Source of the DNA: Toxoplasma gondii ME49
Taxonomy: Eukaryota; Apicomplexa; Conoidasida; Eucoccidiorida; Sarcocystidae
Length of the DNA: 64,000 bases
Direction of reading: 5' to 3'
Assembly (NCBI RefSeq): GCF_000006565.2
Contig: NC_031479.1
Location: 558,001 to 622,000, forward strand
Part shown: one piece after another, positions 12,019 to 24,699 of the stretch
Numbering within the stretch: position 1 is the stretch's first letter
Layout: the number at the start of each line of letters is the position of its first letter
Position numbers and translations under genes: made by a program
The notes under the pieces: model-generated
Told to the model about the DNA's origin: nothing
What the model saw: only the letters and a program-made list of their open reading frames with translations
Databases searched by the model: none

Positions 12019-15000
12019 TGGATAAGCAGAGAGGGAAACCGCGAAGGTGGACGAACGCAGAGAGTGAGAGAGAGAGAAAAACGTTGGAGACAGGAAACGA
12101 AACGAAGAAGAGAGGAGGCAGAGTAAGCGAAGACGAAGAAGGAGACAGGAAGAAGGGGAAGCGACGAAGAGGAGAAGCAGACGCAGAAGGAGAAGGAAGT
12201 GAGGGTCTGAAAGAAACAGACTGAGCAGAAGGGATGGGGGAGCAACGAGTTGCGGGAGGCCAGCAGAGCCTGAAAATCGAGAAGGGATGGTCTCTCTCGG
12301 AAGGGAAGAAGCGGTCTGCGGAGAGCAACGAGGAGACGCAAAGAAAGTAGAGATACGAAAGAGAGGGAGGAGAACGTGGAAAGAGAGGCAGGTGAGTCAG
12401 CCGAAAGGGCAGACACGCGAGGGCGGGATAAACCTGCGGCAGCGCAGCAGAAAACGAACGACGGAGGAGAGCGACGCGTGGAAAGATGCCAAAAGAACTC
12501 AAAGGGGCTCGGGGAAAATAAGAGACGGAGGGGAAAAAACTGGTTAACAAATGTTTGACATGAGTGGACGACTCCCTGAAAGTTTGAAAAATTGACCGCC
12601 ACACCCTCCCGTACGGTGTCTTGTAGAGTGGGAGCGCGGAAGTCGAATTGGGGTTTCCTCCAACGAAACAAAAGTCAAATCTTGCAAAGAGGAACCTTCG
12701 GCAGCGAGAAAGAGCCACGGGAAATCCGAGAGAACGCACTCAGCTGTTTCTTCCAGGATTCGCGCGGTTTTATCGGAGCAGGTCTGCGACCCAGGATAAA
12801 TGCAGACCCAGAGACGACGGCTGTAGTCGGTGGTAAAAAAGCAAATCGGAAGGGGTCTCGCTCTGTGTTTTGCCTTTTCTTTTAGACAGTGTTTGACTGG
12901 ACAGCGTTTGCAGGAGAGGTGGTGAGAGCGGCAGAAGGGGCGCGATTTCGAGAGTCACTTGCCGTGTCTCTGAGGAGCTCGAACTGGCCGACAACCCGGG
13001 CGCGCCTCGACGAGATCCTCCCTTGACTTTTTCGAGCAGGAGTGCTGGAGCGCGCGTTCACAAGAACAATGAAAATCTCGCGTTCGCTATTGCTTTTCTG
13101 CGAAAAGCAGCGCCGGGCGCGTCGTTGGGTCCCCCTGCGAGGCCGCGGCCTCGACACGCGCGAGTCACGCCAAAAAGGGAGGGAGACTCAGACAGAAGAG
13201 AGAGCATTTGACACCCGCGGAAGGTCCTCGACCAAAGAAGCGTGAACAACTCGACGAGAAGGCAAGGAAACAAACGACTCACGAAGGAGAAACACGCAGC
13301 CAGAGGCTGTCTGCGTCTGCTTACAACGCAGCCACCTCCCCCGTGCTGGCGGCAACCGAGGAGTCGCCCCCTTGCGAAGACGGATGACGAAAAAAACTCG
13401 AGTTTTTTTCTCGTCGCCGCGCTCAGTGTCCGGCTGCGCTTGAGAGGAGACTCCTTCGAATTCGACACAAAGACTCTCACATGAAGGCGCGAGCCACGTC
13501 AACCGCGACAGAACTCGTCAGCGTTGACGAAGTGCTGCGGCATGTGGACGCCGGACGCGAAAAGGAGGGGAAAAGACGCTCGCTCAAGAAAATCGCAGTC
13601 GACTCTGAAGAACTCGCTGACGGGCTGGAGAACGCAGCAACCAGAACAGTGCGCTTTCGTTTCCTAGTGCGCAACCGCCGTGGAAAAGACAGCTCACGAA
13701 GAGGAGCTCCCGCGTCGCGAGGAAACTCCAAAGCAGCCCCGTGGCAGAGAAGGGGTACTCTCCGGCGGAAGTTCAACTTCATGGAACATTCGCGTCCAGA
13801 AGGCGAAGCCATGCGTGTCATCCGCGCGAAGGGTCGAACATGCAAGGACCCTCACGGCAGTGAATCTTCTGACGAAGGAACGCGAATGGGCCAGGAGTGA
13901 CCTTCCTGCCGCGACTGAGGGAGAACGAGCAGACACGCGAGGCGGCACGAGTACGAACTTCACAGAAGGGCGCTCGCAGAAGGAAGCGTCGATAGACTCA
14001 CGGGAAAAGGTTTCCATGGAAGTGTGCGACACAGACTGAAGTCCGTAGACCTGGCCTGGAAACGCCGACAGAGGGGGTAGAGCGAGTAACAAACGAGTAT
14101 CGACGAGAACGCGAGATAAAACAAGAAGGGACTGGGAATGCACCGGCCTTTTTCCGTGATCTTGGCGGCTCCCGACAGTTAGATGCATCGGGACTGGCGG
14201 ATTTCGTGTCCCAAACCATGTAGCCACGGGAATACACCGCAGGGTTTTCTGTTGTTCCACTAGAGACGCCCGCTTTTCTGTAGGATTTACTTCCCTTTGT
14301 CAGAGAACTCGAAAGGTACACAGGCTCTACAGAGCATGTTGGTTTCTGAAATCAACAGCAGAAGCCGTTTGCACGGCCATAGACACTTGTGGGATCTTCA
14401 CAGAAATAACATCTGGATATCTGTCGAGTCGTTAGTGCGGACATCGTCGCGGAAGAGGTTATACCCCGGGTGGCAGCCTTCTAAACGACGTCAATACCAT
14501 AGTCTTGTCTGTACAGAACGAACACTTTCTTCGTTTTACAAAAGCACCTTTTATCATGGATCATGCTCTCTGTCGAACACGAAGGTGCGAGAGCAGCAGA
14601 AGCGCCCCTCATGGCAGGTAATAGAGAGCCCTGAACTTCACAATGGCCCTTTTTCTCAAGCAAAGAAAGTAGTTTAGTGCTCTGTTTCACCAGAAGGGAA
14701 GTTCCTCACGAATTCTACTGTGATCGGTCCCCGAGAATGCATTAGACCGAGTGCGAGTGCTGAACCGCAGCGAACGGACTGAAATGTTCCTCCCCTGGGG
14801 AAATTCACTAGAGCCGGCCTCCTCCAGAGATGGAAGAGCTCTGGTTTTTCTGATACCGTCAACGACAAAAAGACATCGTGGCCTTAAATGGTCCCAGTAA
14901 AGTGCTCTCGTTTTCTGTTTTGTATCTCTGCGTTTCACTAATAAAAAAACTGCGATGTTGAAAGTAGTTCCACCCGAAACCGGGATGACCTTCGCACTCC

Positions 15001-15736
15001 AAATGATTGCAGGCAAAACCCTCTCTGACATTCAAATGCAAGGATAAACGGCAACTTTGAGCGTACGAGGCGCGCCACACATTTTTTTTATCTCGGAAGG
15101 CATTCAGACGAGGCTAACCTAACCAGCGACAAACGGAAGCTTCCGTTCTGGACGGTTGGTCACCAATCCAAGCGTTTTTAGTTCTTGCAACTGCCGGGCT
15201 GTCTGGCATAAAGAGAGAGAATTCTTGCCTTCTGGGCAGGAGAAAACACGGATGAACTTCTTGCTGTTCACTGGAAAAAAGTTATTCTATGAAGCAGAGC
15301 CGAACGGAAAGAATCCAAAGGTCTCTCGCTGTAGACAGTTGTGTCTCAAGAAAGTGACCTCGCGGACGAAACGGGGCCACCGACCGCACCGCATCCACGA
15401 GATATCATGGAGCTTTCCGGGCCGAGTTTTCCCTTTTGAAATCAACCGCGAATTCCTTGATTTGAGAGAAGCGACAAAGCTGGGTCGGCGTGCTGAAGCC
15501 TCTCTCAGCGTCTCCCCGTATTTGACCTGAGAAAACTGTGTAGACTCTCCCGTCGAGACCGTGAGTATGGTGTGCCTCACCCAACAGGCTGTGAACTCCG
15601 ACGGACTTCCGCAGGGGAAGTTCCCTCGAACAGCCTTTTGAGAAAAGAGCACGTCTGCTCGATATCGAAGATTCAGAAACTTGCTGTCATTTGCGTTTGA
15701 CAGACCGTCGCTGCTTCTCTGTGGCGTCCTTCTGGG
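12019..15736. other. Divergent intergenic interval, no supported gene
   Basis: This 3.7-kb interval separates the minus-strand ArfGAP start from the plus-strand small gene, so it should contain two promoters and 5' UTRs. The first ~700 bp upstream of the ArfGAP ATG are strongly pyrimidine-rich on the minus strand, typical of a leader. Open frames at 13481-13900 plus, 13680-14039 plus and 13694-14260 minus overlap one another and lack domains or clear splice partners. A small unrecognised gene here cannot be excluded, but I cannot define one. Confidence 0.45.
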
Positions 15737-16779
15737 ATGGCGGCTTTTCGCGTGGTTCTGCGCATGCACCGCCGCGGACCGGCTTCTGTTCCCGTTTGCG
15801 CGCCGCTTCTGGATCGCGATTCTGTCGATCTTTTCTCCAAAATCTCCGCCATCGACGAGTTGACCAAGTTGCACAGATTTTGTCCTTCTCCGCGTCATCC
15901 AAAACTCGATACGCGAGCGCCGGTAAGCTCCGATCACAGAGCGAGTTTCCCCGGCCGCCTCACACGCTTCGACTCGGTTCTGGATCGGCGGTATCGGAGC
16001 TGCTGTGCGCTGGACGCTCGTTTCGTTAATTTTGAGCTTCTCTCTGAAGTTTCGTCTTCCTTCCTCGTTTCCGTCGATACGCGCCGGAGATCATCCCCGT
16101 TACAAGGGCTTTGCTTCTGTTTGTCCTGCCGACGCCTACCTGGTTTTTTTCCCGCCCCCTCCGCATCTAGCGGTAGCCTCACCTGGATTCACTGCCGGCG
16201 CAGAACTCTCAAATTTCGCCGTGCTAACAGTTCCTTTCGGGTTCCTTTAACACAATTGCTTCTTTGACTTAAACAACCAAGCTGCAGCGACTTTTTTCGT
16301 GTCCTTGGCTCGTACCCGAGGTTCCTCATCGTCCCACAACCGCGGTCGGGGCTTGTACCGCATTCTCGGTCTGGCCCAGGCTTGCTTTTCTCTATACAGC
16401 CTGAAAAAATTGGAGACACGGAAGATGAAACTGCGACCAACGCTCTGGTGGCTCGCCACCTCTTTGGCGGGAAGGAGCGAGTAAAGTTCGTTTGTCGATT
16501 TTCTGATGGAGAAGGCAACCAGGCACAGCGACACCACACACACCCGGTCCACTCTGTGCAAGCTCGACGCACTTCCCGCCATATGGTTTCGGCTTGCTTC
16601 CGACATGGTGACCTATTTCTCTCTTCCGACAGCTTCTTTAGTTTCACTTTCTTGGGGTTTTCCTCTTTTTCTTCGCTGTCTCGGCCGCTCTGCAGGAGGA
16701 CAGGAAGCCGGACTTCGCCTGGCTTCTCGAACTGCCTCTTGTGACCAGCAGTCCTGAGCCTGCAGCCTTCCCCACCTAG
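15737..16779 (+). CDS. Small unrecognised protein, 3 exons, 116 aa, possibly mitochondrial
   Basis: Predicted exons are 15737-15922, 16400-16480 and 16696-16779, all joined in phase 0. Donors are gtaagc and gtaaag. Acceptors are ttctctatacag and ggccgctctgcag. The total is 117 codons with a TAG stop. The N-terminus (MAAFRVVLRMHRRG) is basic, hydrophobic and free of acidic residues, resembling a mitochondrial presequence. Exon 2 encodes an acidic-to-basic segment (PEKIGDTEDETATN, then HLFGGKER). Exon 3 begins EDRKPDFAWLLELP and ends in a Pro-rich tail. No family is recognised. The gene sits just upstream of, and on the same strand as, the Mg2+ transporter gene but is clearly separate from it. 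Support rests on clean splice signals and coding-like composition only; a missed exon or different start is possible. Confidence 0.5.
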
Positions 16780-17698
16780 TGACCAGCCTTCCGGCTCTTT
16801 CGCTTCTCCCTTTTAACGATGTGGTGGAGACAATCTTCCCCGGAAAACACCATGTACGTCATAACTCTTTTCTCCGTCCCCAGTTCTGCCGCCTCTTCTC
16901 TCCTTTTCTTTTGCATCTTTCTCTACGACTATCCTCTCGGTGATTCTCGTAAATGCATCGACTCGCGATTTTCGCCGTCTTTCTTCCCGGCCCGTGTGAT
17001 CGTCTCAGTCGTATCTGGCACAGGATACGATAGGCGGTCGCTGTGGTCAGTCTCTTTTTCCTCTCGCAATATTTATTTCGATTTAGATTTTAACATGGAT
17101 TCCTGGTTTCTCGTCGCTGACGTCTCTGCCCCATCTCGATGAACTGGTGACGTTCCATTGATACAGGCAAAGGGACGCGGTCTCCCTTTTCCTAGTGTTA
17201 GGATGCGGGGGAAAACTCCAGTTACGAGATCCTGTGTCTGTCTCTGCATCTTCGCGTAGAGGCGATTCCTGCGCGTTTTTTGGAAGCGAAGGCGACTGCT
17301 GTTTTTCTCACGGACTCTCGAGCTCCACGCTTGGCTCGCGGAGCCGGAAGAGTTCTTTTTGTGGACTGTGCACAATACATGCCTCTCTTCCACATCCACT
17401 GCACTCCTCTTTTCCCCAGACTTACCTGCACTCTGATGCGCATCTGCATTTCGCTGTTTGAGTGCCGACGAAGCTCGAACGTCCACTCCACAGGGTCTCA
17501 GGAGGTCGTCCATGGCGCGGCCGATCACACGTCCTGTTGAAGGACCGACTGACGCAAGCAGGGATTTTTTTATAGAGACGAACAGAGTCCCGGCCTCAGA
17601 GTGAAGAGAGGCTCTGCTGGACCTCGTGGAGATTCGCTCGAGAGGAGCTGTCTACCGAAGCACTGCAAGAACTCGCGCGTTTCCGTCTCATCTGATTT
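16780..17698 (+). other. Intergenic / transporter 5' flank
   Basis: About 0.9 kb lies between the stop of the small gene and the predicted first ATG of the transporter. Open frames here are short and end quickly. It is expected to hold the 3' UTR of the former and the promoter and leader of the latter. Nothing specific can be recognised. Confidence 0.45.
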
Positions 17699-20600
17699 AT
17701 GTCTTTCTCCATGCATGCATGCCGTGTGGTAATAAGGTAAAAGACTGCCTCTTCTTTCTTCCTGTGTCTCCTGAGGAGGCGGCGAAAGCCATGCTCACCC
17801 CGCGACTGAGGCCTTCACCTTCTTGCGGCTCTGTCCTTTTCCTCCGTGTTTTCTCAGGTCGGCTCCAGAAGCTTCTGCTTCTCACAAGGGACCTGCTGAG
17901 GCCGCTGGACTCGCGCCAACGTCTGCCTCTGCTGCTGCTTCGTCTTCTTCTTCTGCAGCAGGTCGGCTTTCCGAGGAACACTGTGCTCACGTTTGGGATC
18001 CCTCAGCCACTCAGCCTTCCGGACCTTCCTCGCGGCCTCGCGGCGCAGCTGCAGGGGAGACGGAACGCGACTCGGTGGAGATCCAGGGTGAACGCGAAGG
18101 TTGCGAAGGCCGCGAAGAGAGCCCAGGAGGCGCGACTACAGCCGCACTGGGCAGGAACTTGCAAGCGGCGAATGCTCATCCCGAAAGGCGAGAAGAGAGG
18201 AGAGAACTCGGTTGGGGTGATGAACGACACCGGAGGTCTTCGAGCGAGCGACTGGCGTTGTTCTCGCACTCTGTGGAGGACCGAGCTGGCGGGTCGGCAT
18301 GCGCTTGGTCAACGCGAGCTCGCGGAAGTCAGTACTACAACGAGGCGATGAATGAGATCTTCGAGGCGCGCGACGAGGAGCGCGAGAGGCTGCGCCGACT
18401 GTCCCGAAGACGAAAGGTCTCAAAGGAAGAGCTCCTCCGCGAAGAAGACGCAGACGCGCTTCACTCGCGGCTGGACGAAGGCGGGAGAAGTCGGAGAAGA
18501 CGAGCTGACGAAGAGGCAGAGAGCGACGGCGGCTCGAGAGAGGGGGAGAGCTTCCGTGCAGACGCGGCGAAGAGCTCTGAAGGCCGAGCCGGGCGACCCA
18601 GAAGGTTCAGCGAAGACCGAGAGAACTCAGACGCGTCGGCCGTCAGTTCACGGTTCGCACCCTCAGACGAGGACGGCCGGAGACGCAGGAAATCCCACAG
18701 AGACGCGAACGAGAAAGCGTCTTTCGTACAGTGGGAGACAGAGGTGGAGGACGCTTGCCCTGCAGACGAGGATTTGACGGAGGACCGCAAGACGCATGGA
18801 TGGACGCGCAAGGGCCTCCCGTCTCGACGGTCAAAGTCGCACTGGCTCTCGCTTCGCCGAGAAAACGCTTCTCAACAAATGAAGAAGGATGGGAGCGAGA
18901 GCAGAGAGAGGCAGGCGGAGAGCGAGAGTGGGGGAGGAAGGCGCAGGACGAACAGCGAAGACGACCAGGCCGCTTCGAATCCTGCAGCCTGCCAACGAAG
19001 CTCGAAGGAGGAAGGCAGTGGCGGCTTGGCTGTTGCTTCTGAAACTCGAAAAACGCGAGAAGACGCCTGCGAAGCATCGCCCAGTCTGCGAGCAGCTCGC
19101 GCTCGCGCCGACTTGACCCTCGAGGACGCGTCTGCACGCATGCAGGACGAACTTTTTCGGGACGCGCCCTCGTCCCCAAGGGCATCTGTGAGGAGACACA
19201 GAGACAGGCAACTCGGGAAGCGAGAGACACGGTTCTCCTGGACGGACCCAGCGCGGTTTCTCTCGTTCCGGCGACCCCGGTTGCAGGCCTCACCAAGAGA
19301 GACAGCTGCACCCTCGCCGTCAGCCTCTGATGGAGAGGCAGCCTCAGTGAGGCGTGGAGGTTTCAGCGGCCAGCGCGAGAAGGCGAAAGGCCTCGAGAGT
19401 TTCTTGAGCTTCCAGCGGGACCGAGCTGACAGGCGCGCGCAGGCAGAAGACCCCCGAGGAGGCACCTGGCGAAACCGACGACCGAGCGACGACGGCAAGA
19501 GGCGAAGAGACGCTCGGCGAAGAGAAGGCGAGGCGCTCGGCGAAGGCGAGGAAAGGAAGCCAGAACCGAGGCCTTTTCTCGCAGTTCTCACGGCGGCGCA
19601 GACTGATGAGACGCCAGCGGTTGCGGAGGCCTCCTCTTCGCGTTCTTCCGCGGGGATTCGCGCGTCGCCAACTGACGCCCGACCCTCCTGCAACTCGCCG
19701 TCCCTCCCGTCGATGTCATCGGCGACCTTCTCCTCGCAAGTCCGCGAGGCCGATGAGGCCAACGAGGCGTCGGAGCGGAAGCCCCTGACTCGGACCAGCA
19801 CGGCGAAGGGTCGTTTCTTCGACCTTTCTGTTTGTTCTGCGCCTTCGCCGCCTCCGAGAAAGGCGCCGTCCTCGGACCGCGGCTGCTTGTCGGCGCTTCG
19901 GGAGCTGTTGCCGTCTCTCCTCCGGCCACGGTGGCGAAAGGTGGACGGCGAAGACATCTCCGCGGTTTGCTCGACTCTCTTGCCTGAAGCCGACGTCGAA
20001 GCCGTCCCTTCGCGGCCTCCTTCGCTTGAAGTCGACAGAGTGAGGCCCGCGCTTCGCTCTCACGTCCTCATTCAGATTCAGCGCGGCTCCCACAAAATTC
20101 TCGAGCTCCAAGTGGCGGAAGTCCTCCGGCAAATCCACCACCAGTGCGCGGAGAACGAGCGCATGCAGAGGGAGCTTTTGAGGCGCGAGAAGGCGAGGCG
20201 GAGAGACGCCCGCAGACGCAGACGCGCAGAAGAGAGGGCAGCAAGACGCGCCCTCGAACAGGCGCAGCAGACGGCCGACCCCGCCGAGGACGAGGGAGAT
20301 GCCCTCGGCGCCCGAAAGGAGAGAGGCGGCTCCCCACACGCGGGGCCGCCTGACGCGAGGAGACGGGGAGCCTCTTGGTCTTCACTTTCCAGCGAAAGCG
20401 ACACCAGCGAGGACGCGTCGTCAGACGACGCCAGTGGAGACTGGACTCCCTGGTCGCGGTCAGACACCCGGCGGTTGTCCTTTGAGGCCTCGGACTTCTC
20501 TTCGGCCTCGCGTCCCTCGCGTCCCCGGAGGCGCAGGCAGGTGTACACAGCATCAGACGCGGAGCGACACAGACGCGAGGAGGCGCGCGGTGGAAACCGC

Positions 20601-23600
20601 GGAGGCGAGGCGAGACGCGGAGGAGGAGGCCCTTGGAACTGCCCGTGGGGACAGGAGACACAGAGACACGAGGAGACTCGAAAGCGGCGGTTTCGAGGGT
20701 GCTGTGGCGGGACGCATGTCCATCCTTCAGACATATGTTCGAGGCATTTCCACTGCTGTTGCGGGTCTTTTTCGAACGCACGCAGAGACAGCTGGGGTGG
20801 CGCGCGAGAGGACAAGGGCCGGCGTTCGCGTGGAGCTTCCTGCTGCTCTTCGAGTCACCGGAGCAGTCCGGCTGTGAGCACCATAGGTCGTTTGACGTAT
20901 CGCGATTGCCGCCAGGCGTTCACGGACGGATATCCAATCCCTTCCATCGAGGTTCGGAGACACGTCATCCTCGTATGTCTCCCGCCAGTGACTTGTTTCG
21001 TCCTCTGGAACTGCGTCTACGTTGTCATGAGCGACGAACTCGAGCCGGACCGCCTCATCTCGCAGCTCTCGAGGCTCTCGCGCTTCTACGCGACGCTCAT
21101 GGAGGCGGAGCACTCGCGCACAAAAGGCCGGCACAGAGGCGCAAAGCGAGCAGAGAGACCCGCGGGGAACTGGCCGACAGAAGGCTCAGGGACCGACAGA
21201 GAGGAACGCGAAAGAGAGGAACGCGAAAGAGAGGAACGCGAGAGAGAGGAACGCGAAAGAGAGGAACGCGAAAGAGAAGAACGCGAGAGAGACGACGCAA
21301 GCGTCTGTTCGAGGAGTCCGCTGTCGCCGGATCTGCCCGCGAAGACAAGTGTCAACGGGAGCCGAGCGAGAGCCGTCGGGGACGCGTCGCAGCGTCGCGC
21401 CCGCGAAGGCAGAACGGGAGAGAGACAGAGAGGTCAAGACGGAAAAATCTTTTCAGACGGTTCAGACGACATGGCTGAGGCCATTCATGTGCAGCTGCCT
21501 GGAACTCAGACAACGAGCTTCCTAGAAGTCAAGAAGGCGCACCAGAAGGCGCCGTCCCCTCGTTGGCACAGGGCGGAGTCCGGAGCCTGCGCCGTGGAGC
21601 CCATCGCGCCCGAAGCCGGTGGCGAAGGCCCCACCGAAGGCGGCGAGTCCTCGGAGACAGCAGTCTCCGGATCCGGGGGAGGCTCGCCGAGTGCTTCCTC
21701 AAGCCGCCGCGCGAAGGGTGACGCGCGACCAAGGAGAGACGGAGATCGTTGGAGCGCGAAGCAGTCGGATCTGCGGAGAAGGAAATCAGACGGCGAGGAA
21801 TCTCACGAAGAGTCGAATGGACAAGACGGGAGCGCCACACCTCACCCCTTGCCGTTCGAATTCGCTGCTCTCGAGTGCATCTTCTTCGCCGCGTTTCAAC
21901 AGCTCAACTCGGGTACTTTTGCATGCGCAAACTTCACTTATGCACAATCAGCTGCCCGTCAAAACACCGTCCCCTGCATCTTTCGCGTCAGTTTAAATGC
22001 CCAGTTCGTCTCTCCCTCTCTCTACCGTGATGTATGTAGTGTAGTGTCCACGCACATGCGCTCATACGTATATATATATATACTTATACATATCTGTATA
22101 CCTATCTGTATCAACATCTGGATGTCTACATCTGTATATCCTTACATATACATATGTAGATGCATATGAATATGCGCTGCTCATGTGTACCCTCAGGCAT
22201 CTGCATGCATAGATGCATGTACACAAAGACGCGCATACCCTCATCGATAGAGATGCGCGAACATCCATGTATGCATATGCACATATATATATATATATGT
22301 ATATATATGTATATGTATATATATGTATATATATATGTATATACACGTACACTCAGTTCTTTATGTATTTCCCGGCTCAGCTTGGTAAGAGAGCTAAATG
22401 TGTAGGAACGTTCATGCTCAGATAACTGCATACCCGTCACCCGCTTCGTAACGCCGCTTTCTGTCGTCCAAAGTGCGACGTTGTGAGTCTTTCAGTGGCG
22501 CTTGCTCGGCGAGGGGGTGCGTCGCCCATGTGGACTCTCGCGAGGTAGGATTGTTTTTTCTGAACAGACATTCTCTACTTGGAGCGCAAGTTCGCAGACA
22601 CGCGCCAGAAGACCTCGAAGAACACAGAGATTTCTTCCATTCTCATGGAGGGCCTCCATTCGCTGAAGGAGCCCGTGGCGTTCTACCAGGTGCGAGTTGA
22701 TTAGGAGTTTCCAAAAAAGTCCTTCAACAGGATGGCCTTTCCGCGCGCGCTCTCTCATCGGAAGCCATCTCTTTTTCGCGAAAACTCTTAGCGCATCGTC
22801 TCCTCAACCGCTTAAAACGCAGCGCAAAAACACACACAATCATGCACGCATATACCTGTATATGGACATATGCATATGCAACTTTATACTTGAACGCGCC
22901 ACAGTAGATGTCTCTATTCGTACTCACAGATGCATGCATGTGCGTGTATGCATGTACGTATGTAAGTATGTAAATTCCTAGAAGGGAGTACTTGAGCTTT
23001 TGCGGCTACGTTTTGTGTTTTTTCAGTGCCCTTTTAAGCGTTTTAGAATTCGCCTATTCTTCTTGGTTTCTCTCAGGACCGCGTGCATGCATTTGACAAA
23101 GCCTTCGACGAGCTGCTGCTGAACAGCGCCGATCTCCATCGAATGGAATTGACAAAACTGCACAGAAATCCGGATTTGTATGGAGACGATCCGAATCGAG
23201 TGAGCTCCTTCACACTGTACACATTCCAGACTTGTGCCGTTCGCCATTCTCTCGCTCTTCAATGGCTGCTTGTCTTGGTCGGCGATTTCCCTCTTTCCGG
23301 CTCTCCCTCTTTTTTTCCTCTTGCCTCGCCTTTTTTTCTGGAGTTCTCTTTCTGTCTCTCTTGCTCTCGATTTCCTTGGCTGCTTTCGTCTTTCTTCTCT
23401 TTCGCTGGGAGCGCCCCTGAGTCGCGAGCGCCTCCAGCAGGGTGAGAGAGTCGAGATGGTAAGAGAGACGAGAAACGTGAGGAAGACGAGGAAAGGAGAC
23501 CTCGCTAGATGTCGATGTCCGGAAGCGAACGAGAGGGTATGCGCCGTCCTTTGGTTTCCTTCAGGATCAAGTCAATCCCGATTTGGAGATTCTCCTCGAA

Positions 23601-24699
23601 TACTTTGACCAAGAAATGGATCAGGTAAAACCTCGCTTTACTCGCTGTTTCCCACAGCTGTCAAGAGAGCTCTATGCATGCAGTCAGACAGAGGCACAAC
23701 GCGGGGGGTCGAAGGGCATTAAGAGAGGGATCAAGACAGAGAAATAAGGATAGAGAGATACAGAGAGCGAGACGGAGAAGTAATACAGATGTGAATACAG
23801 AGATCAAAGGAGACAACTAGGGATAGACAGAAAGGGGTAGAGAGATAGAGATAGAGAGAAAAGGTTAGACAGACAGTGATCAGGGAATATGGATCGAGAG
23901 GCAGCGTTTCGTCTCGTCTTTCTGTGGGACTTGCGTCTCATGTTCCGCTTTTTCTCCTCCGTCGCTTTGTCCAGATCTAAGTCGATTTCTCTCTTCATCT
24001 CTCCCAGTCTCTCTGTGACTTTTTTGTCGCCATGCGCGTCTGCATGCATGCGTTGGACGGGCGTCTTTGCGTGGTTGCGACAGTTCAAGGTTCGCGTTCG
24101 GCATCTGAAAGAAGGAATCGAAAACACAGAGCGGCTCATTTCCCTGCGCCTTTCCCTGATGCGCAACCGCCTTATTCGGTGGGAGCTCGCGGCCGCTGTC
24201 GTCGCGGCAGGCCTCGCGATCGGTACATGCATTTCCGGTAGGCGACGCAAGTGTCTTACATTCGGATCTTTTTCCTTTTTTGGCTTCCACATGGCGTCTC
24301 TCTTGCCGCATTCTGTTGTGTAGGTCGCTGGGGTTTCCAAGTCTTTCTCGTTCTGCTCTCCTTTGTGATTTCTCTTCCGTCTTGTCTCCCTCACTCTTCT
24401 GTCCTCGTTCTCTTTTGGCTGGCGTCCACCGTTTCTTCTCTTTCGCTTCACTTACCTTTCTCTTTCCTTCGTTTTCCGCGCTTTCTTCTTTCGTGTGCCT
24501 CCTGTGCCTTTCTGGAGTTTCTGCGTTTGCCGGATTCTCTGCCTTCTCAGGTCTCTTCGGCATGAACTTGGAGAATGGATACGAGGACGGGAAGACCTCC
24601 AGCCACGACGTTTTCCTCGCAGTGTCTGGCGTTGTCACTACGGTTGCGCTCCTCTCGATTCTCGTCGTTGTTTACCTGATAAAAACAACTGTGCTATGA
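17699..24699 (+). CDS. MRS2/CorA-type Mg2+ transporter, 7 exons, ~1566 aa
   Basis: Pore-forming Mg2+ channel of the CorA/MRS2/ALR1 superfamily, which acts as a membrane pentamer. Exons: 17699-17736, 17858-21912, 22568-22689, 23077-23199, 23565-23624, 24084-24237 and 24551-24699; phases agree throughout (1567 codons). The conserved core begins near residue 1020 with LTYRDCRQAFTDGYPIPSIE and VRRHVILVCLPPV, the MRS2 domain start. LPFEFAALE follows near residue 1343, then long helices (LLEYFDQEMDQF, NTERLISLRLSLMRNRLIRW). TM1 leads into the GMN selectivity motif (1521-1523) and TM2 ends the protein. Residues 1-1020 are a charged, Ser/Arg-rich disordered extension, and a ~250-residue insert with EERER repeats splits the core. 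The first exon is short and inferred. An in-frame stop at 17772 shows the 4-kb exon needs an upstream exon or an internal start. Target membrane (mitochondrial or plasma) is undetermined. Confidence 0.88.
17711..17722 (+). promoter_or_regulatory. Overlapping TGCATGC motifs at transporter start
   Basis: The sequence ATGCATGCATGC contains two overlapping TGCATGC words. TGCATGC is a known over-represented promoter element in Toxoplasma and related parasites. Here it overlaps the predicted first codons of the transporter, so it may be a regulatory element, coding sequence, or both. Confidence 0.3.
21200..21294 (+). repeat. 15-bp tandem repeat coding Glu-Glu-Arg-Glu-Arg
   Basis: About six copies of a 15-base unit (gaacgcgaaagagag and one-base variants) lie in frame within the large transporter exon. 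They encode an uninterrupted EERER array. The array sits in the insert that separates the beginning of the MRS2 core from the LPFEF motif. The unit length keeps the frame, so copy-number change would be tolerated. Confidence 0.9.
22063..22350. repeat. TA/ATAC-rich tract in transporter intron
   Basis: Long imperfect TA and GTATAT arrays, with interspersed TGCATG words, occupy the middle of the intron 21913-22567. The flanking gtactt donor and ttctgaacag acceptor give a phase-1 junction that joins LNS to DILYLERKF. Confidence 0.85.

Noticed and set aside
13481..14039. Two overlapping plus-strand frames that read protein-like
   Set aside because: They overlap in different frames with no splice signals joining them, and no family was recognised. 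Not enough to call a gene.
21200..21294. Short regularly spaced repeats that might suggest a CRISPR-like array
   Set aside because: The units are contiguous 15-mers without spacers and are translated in frame as EERER; this is a eukaryotic coding repeat.
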